Part shown: positions 13,631 through 14,181 of the stretch, piece by piece
How the letters are laid out: the number at the start of each line of letters is the position of its first letter
Position numbering within the stretch: position 1 is the stretch's first letter
NCBI GenBank assembly: GCA_021791345.1
Contig: JAJYWT010000129.1
Coordinates: forward strand, 1 to 14,181
Length of the DNA stretch: 14,181 nt
Reading direction: 5' to 3'
Origin: a bacterium
Lineage (GTDB): Bacteria; Chloroflexota; Dormibacteria; UBA8260; Bog-877
Notes under the pieces: generated by a model
What the model was told of the DNA's origin: nothing
The model's database searches: none
Seen by the model: the letters and a program-made list of their open reading frames with translations, nothing else
Translations under genes and position numbers: made by a program

Positions 13631-13954
13631 TCAGAGTCGCTCGACTCGACCGAGGTCGAGCACGAAAACCGTCGCGCGCCCGATCTCGACCTCCACGTCG
13701 ACGTCGTACGCCGCGGACTGGTCGTGGCCCTTCCCAGAGGTCATCTGCTCGTGGCGGGGCCGGCACACCGAACGCAGGGTGGCGATGGCCTCATCGACCA
13801 GGCTGTCGTCCAGCCCCAGCAGGAGCAGGGAGTTGCGCCGCTCCAGGAATCCGCCCTCGCTGTTGAGCCGGGTGACGCCGAACCCGCGCGCTCCCAGTGC
13901 CTCCAGAGCGCGCGCCGCGTCCTGCTCGTGGACGATCGCCACCACCAGCTTCAA
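13631..13954 (-). CDS. darA: Cyclic-di-AMP receptor, DarA/PstA family (DUF970, PII-like)
   Basis: The 107-residue PII-like protein matches Bacillus DarA (YaaQ) along its whole length: MKLVVAIV start, VTRLNSEGGFL loop, N41, and the C-terminal ATVFVLDLGRVERL. DarA/PstA trimers bind the second messenger c-di-AMP; the downstream target is unknown in most species. Residues T28, G34-G35-F36 and N41 of the ligand region are kept at the same numbering, while the N24 and R26 seen in Bacillus are both glycine here. The start is TTG at 13954, with GGGGAG 6 nt upstream, and TTGA overlaps the stop of thymidylate kinase. The tmk-darA order is the same as in Bacillus, which supports the call. The large loop around residues 65-82 is the usual variable B-loop region. 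Confidence 0.92.
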   Translation of the reverse strand: MKLVVAIVHEQDAARALEALGARGFGVTRLNSEGGFLERRNSLLLLGLDDSLVDEAIATLRSVCRPRHEQMTSGKGHDQSAAYDVDVEVEIGRATVFVLDLGRVERL

Positions 13955-14181
13955 ACTGCTCTCCCCACACTAAGCCGATCCCTGACCAGGACCTCGCACC
14001 TTCGCGCGAGCTCTGCCGCCGGCTCCCTGGCATCCAAAACCACGATCCGATCCGGGAACGCCGCGGCCAGCTCCAGGTAGCCTGCCCGGACCTGCTCATG
14101 GTACGAGCTGTCCTCCTGCTCCATCCGATCTGGAGTTGCCTGGATTGGTCGCCGGGCCAGGGCGACCGCCGCAGATCGGAA
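13951..14181 (-). CDS. tmk: Thymidylate kinase, C-terminal part (runs off right edge)
   Basis: Thymidylate kinase converts dTMP to dTDP for DNA synthesis. Only the last 76 codons lie in the window. They show the end of the LID region (ALARRPIQATPDRMEQED), the typical YHEQVRAGYLELA helix, the RIVVLDA strand and the closing helix VLVRDRL. The match to the conserved DR.E.E....V..GYL.LA pattern is clear. The N-terminus with the P-loop and DR(Y/H) motif is beyond the edge. The TGA stop at 13951-13953 overlaps the TTG of the darA-like gene, so the two are translationally coupled. This end had no separate start codon assignment because the frame is open through the window edge. Confidence 0.9.
   Translation of the reverse strand, partial: FRSAAVALARRPIQATPDRMEQEDSSYHEQVRAGYLELAAAFPDRIVVLDAREPAAELARRCEVLVRDRLSVGRAV
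13961..13966 (-). promoter_or_regulatory. Ribosome binding site deciding the darA TTG start
   Basis: GGGGAG on the minus strand lies 6 nt before the TTG at 13954, inside the end of tmk. It supports TTG as the true start, which also gives the exact N-terminus (MKLVVA) expected for the family. Confidence 0.7.

Noticed and set aside
10554..13973. Very long open frame (1139 codons) on the plus strand antisense to the MoxR operon
   Set aside because: It runs across four well-supported minus-strand genes and two gene boundaries. Its translation is low-complexity Arg/Gln/Gly/Ala-rich with no recognisable domain, as expected for a shadow frame in GC-rich DNA.

Overview
This 14.2 kb window is dense, GC-rich (about 70% by eye) bacterial chromosome. 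I recognise 16 protein-coding genes, two of them cut by the window edges, and no RNA genes, insertion sequences or CRISPR. Neighbouring genes are packed with 4-nt ATGA/GTGA/TTGA stop-start overlaps. Non-ATG starts are common (about 6 GTG, 3 TTG, 6 ATG), and several genes appear to be read from leaderless promoters. The tmk-darA pair recalls Firmicutes, while the GC content, the lone Ppx and CHAD proteins and the leaderless starts suggest a GC-rich Terrabacteria lineage such as Chloroflexota or Dormibacterota. That assignment is an inference, not proof.

Region 1 (about 1-4948, minus strand) reads as one long transcription unit: a SixA-like histidine phosphatase, a soluble PAS histidine kinase, PhoU, a PhoB/OmpR response regulator, an ABC-2 exporter (ATPase, then permease), and msrA running off the left edge. 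PhoU between the kinase and the regulator marks it as a phosphate-responsive two-component system. No Pst phosphate transporter is present in the window.

Region 2 (5069-6980, plus strand) diverges from it across a 120-bp promoter region and encodes a short Ppx/GppA-type phosphatase and a CHAD-domain protein, both tied to polyphosphate. Together regions 1 and 2 look like a phosphate sensing and polyphosphate locus, reminiscent of the actinobacterial gpm1-senX3-regX3-ppx1 neighbourhood.

Region 3 (7129-8262, plus strand) is a solitary thiO-like glycine oxidase whose 3' end overlaps the end of the convergent operon that follows.

Region 4 (8234-13541, minus strand) is a MoxR AAA+ ATPase - DUF58 - membrane transglutaminase operon, a known envelope or protein-maturation module, ending in an RNase Z-like metallo-beta-lactamase-fold gene. 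Just upstream on the same strand (13631-14181) are the C-terminus of thymidylate kinase and an overlapping DarA/PstA-type cyclic-di-AMP receptor, a synteny familiar from Bacillus.

The most notable points are the phosphatase-kinase-PhoU-regulator-exporter arrangement, an altered active-site loop in the Ppx protein, recurrent TANNNT motifs 6-8 nt before start codons, and a darA gene whose ligand-pocket positions are only partly conserved.
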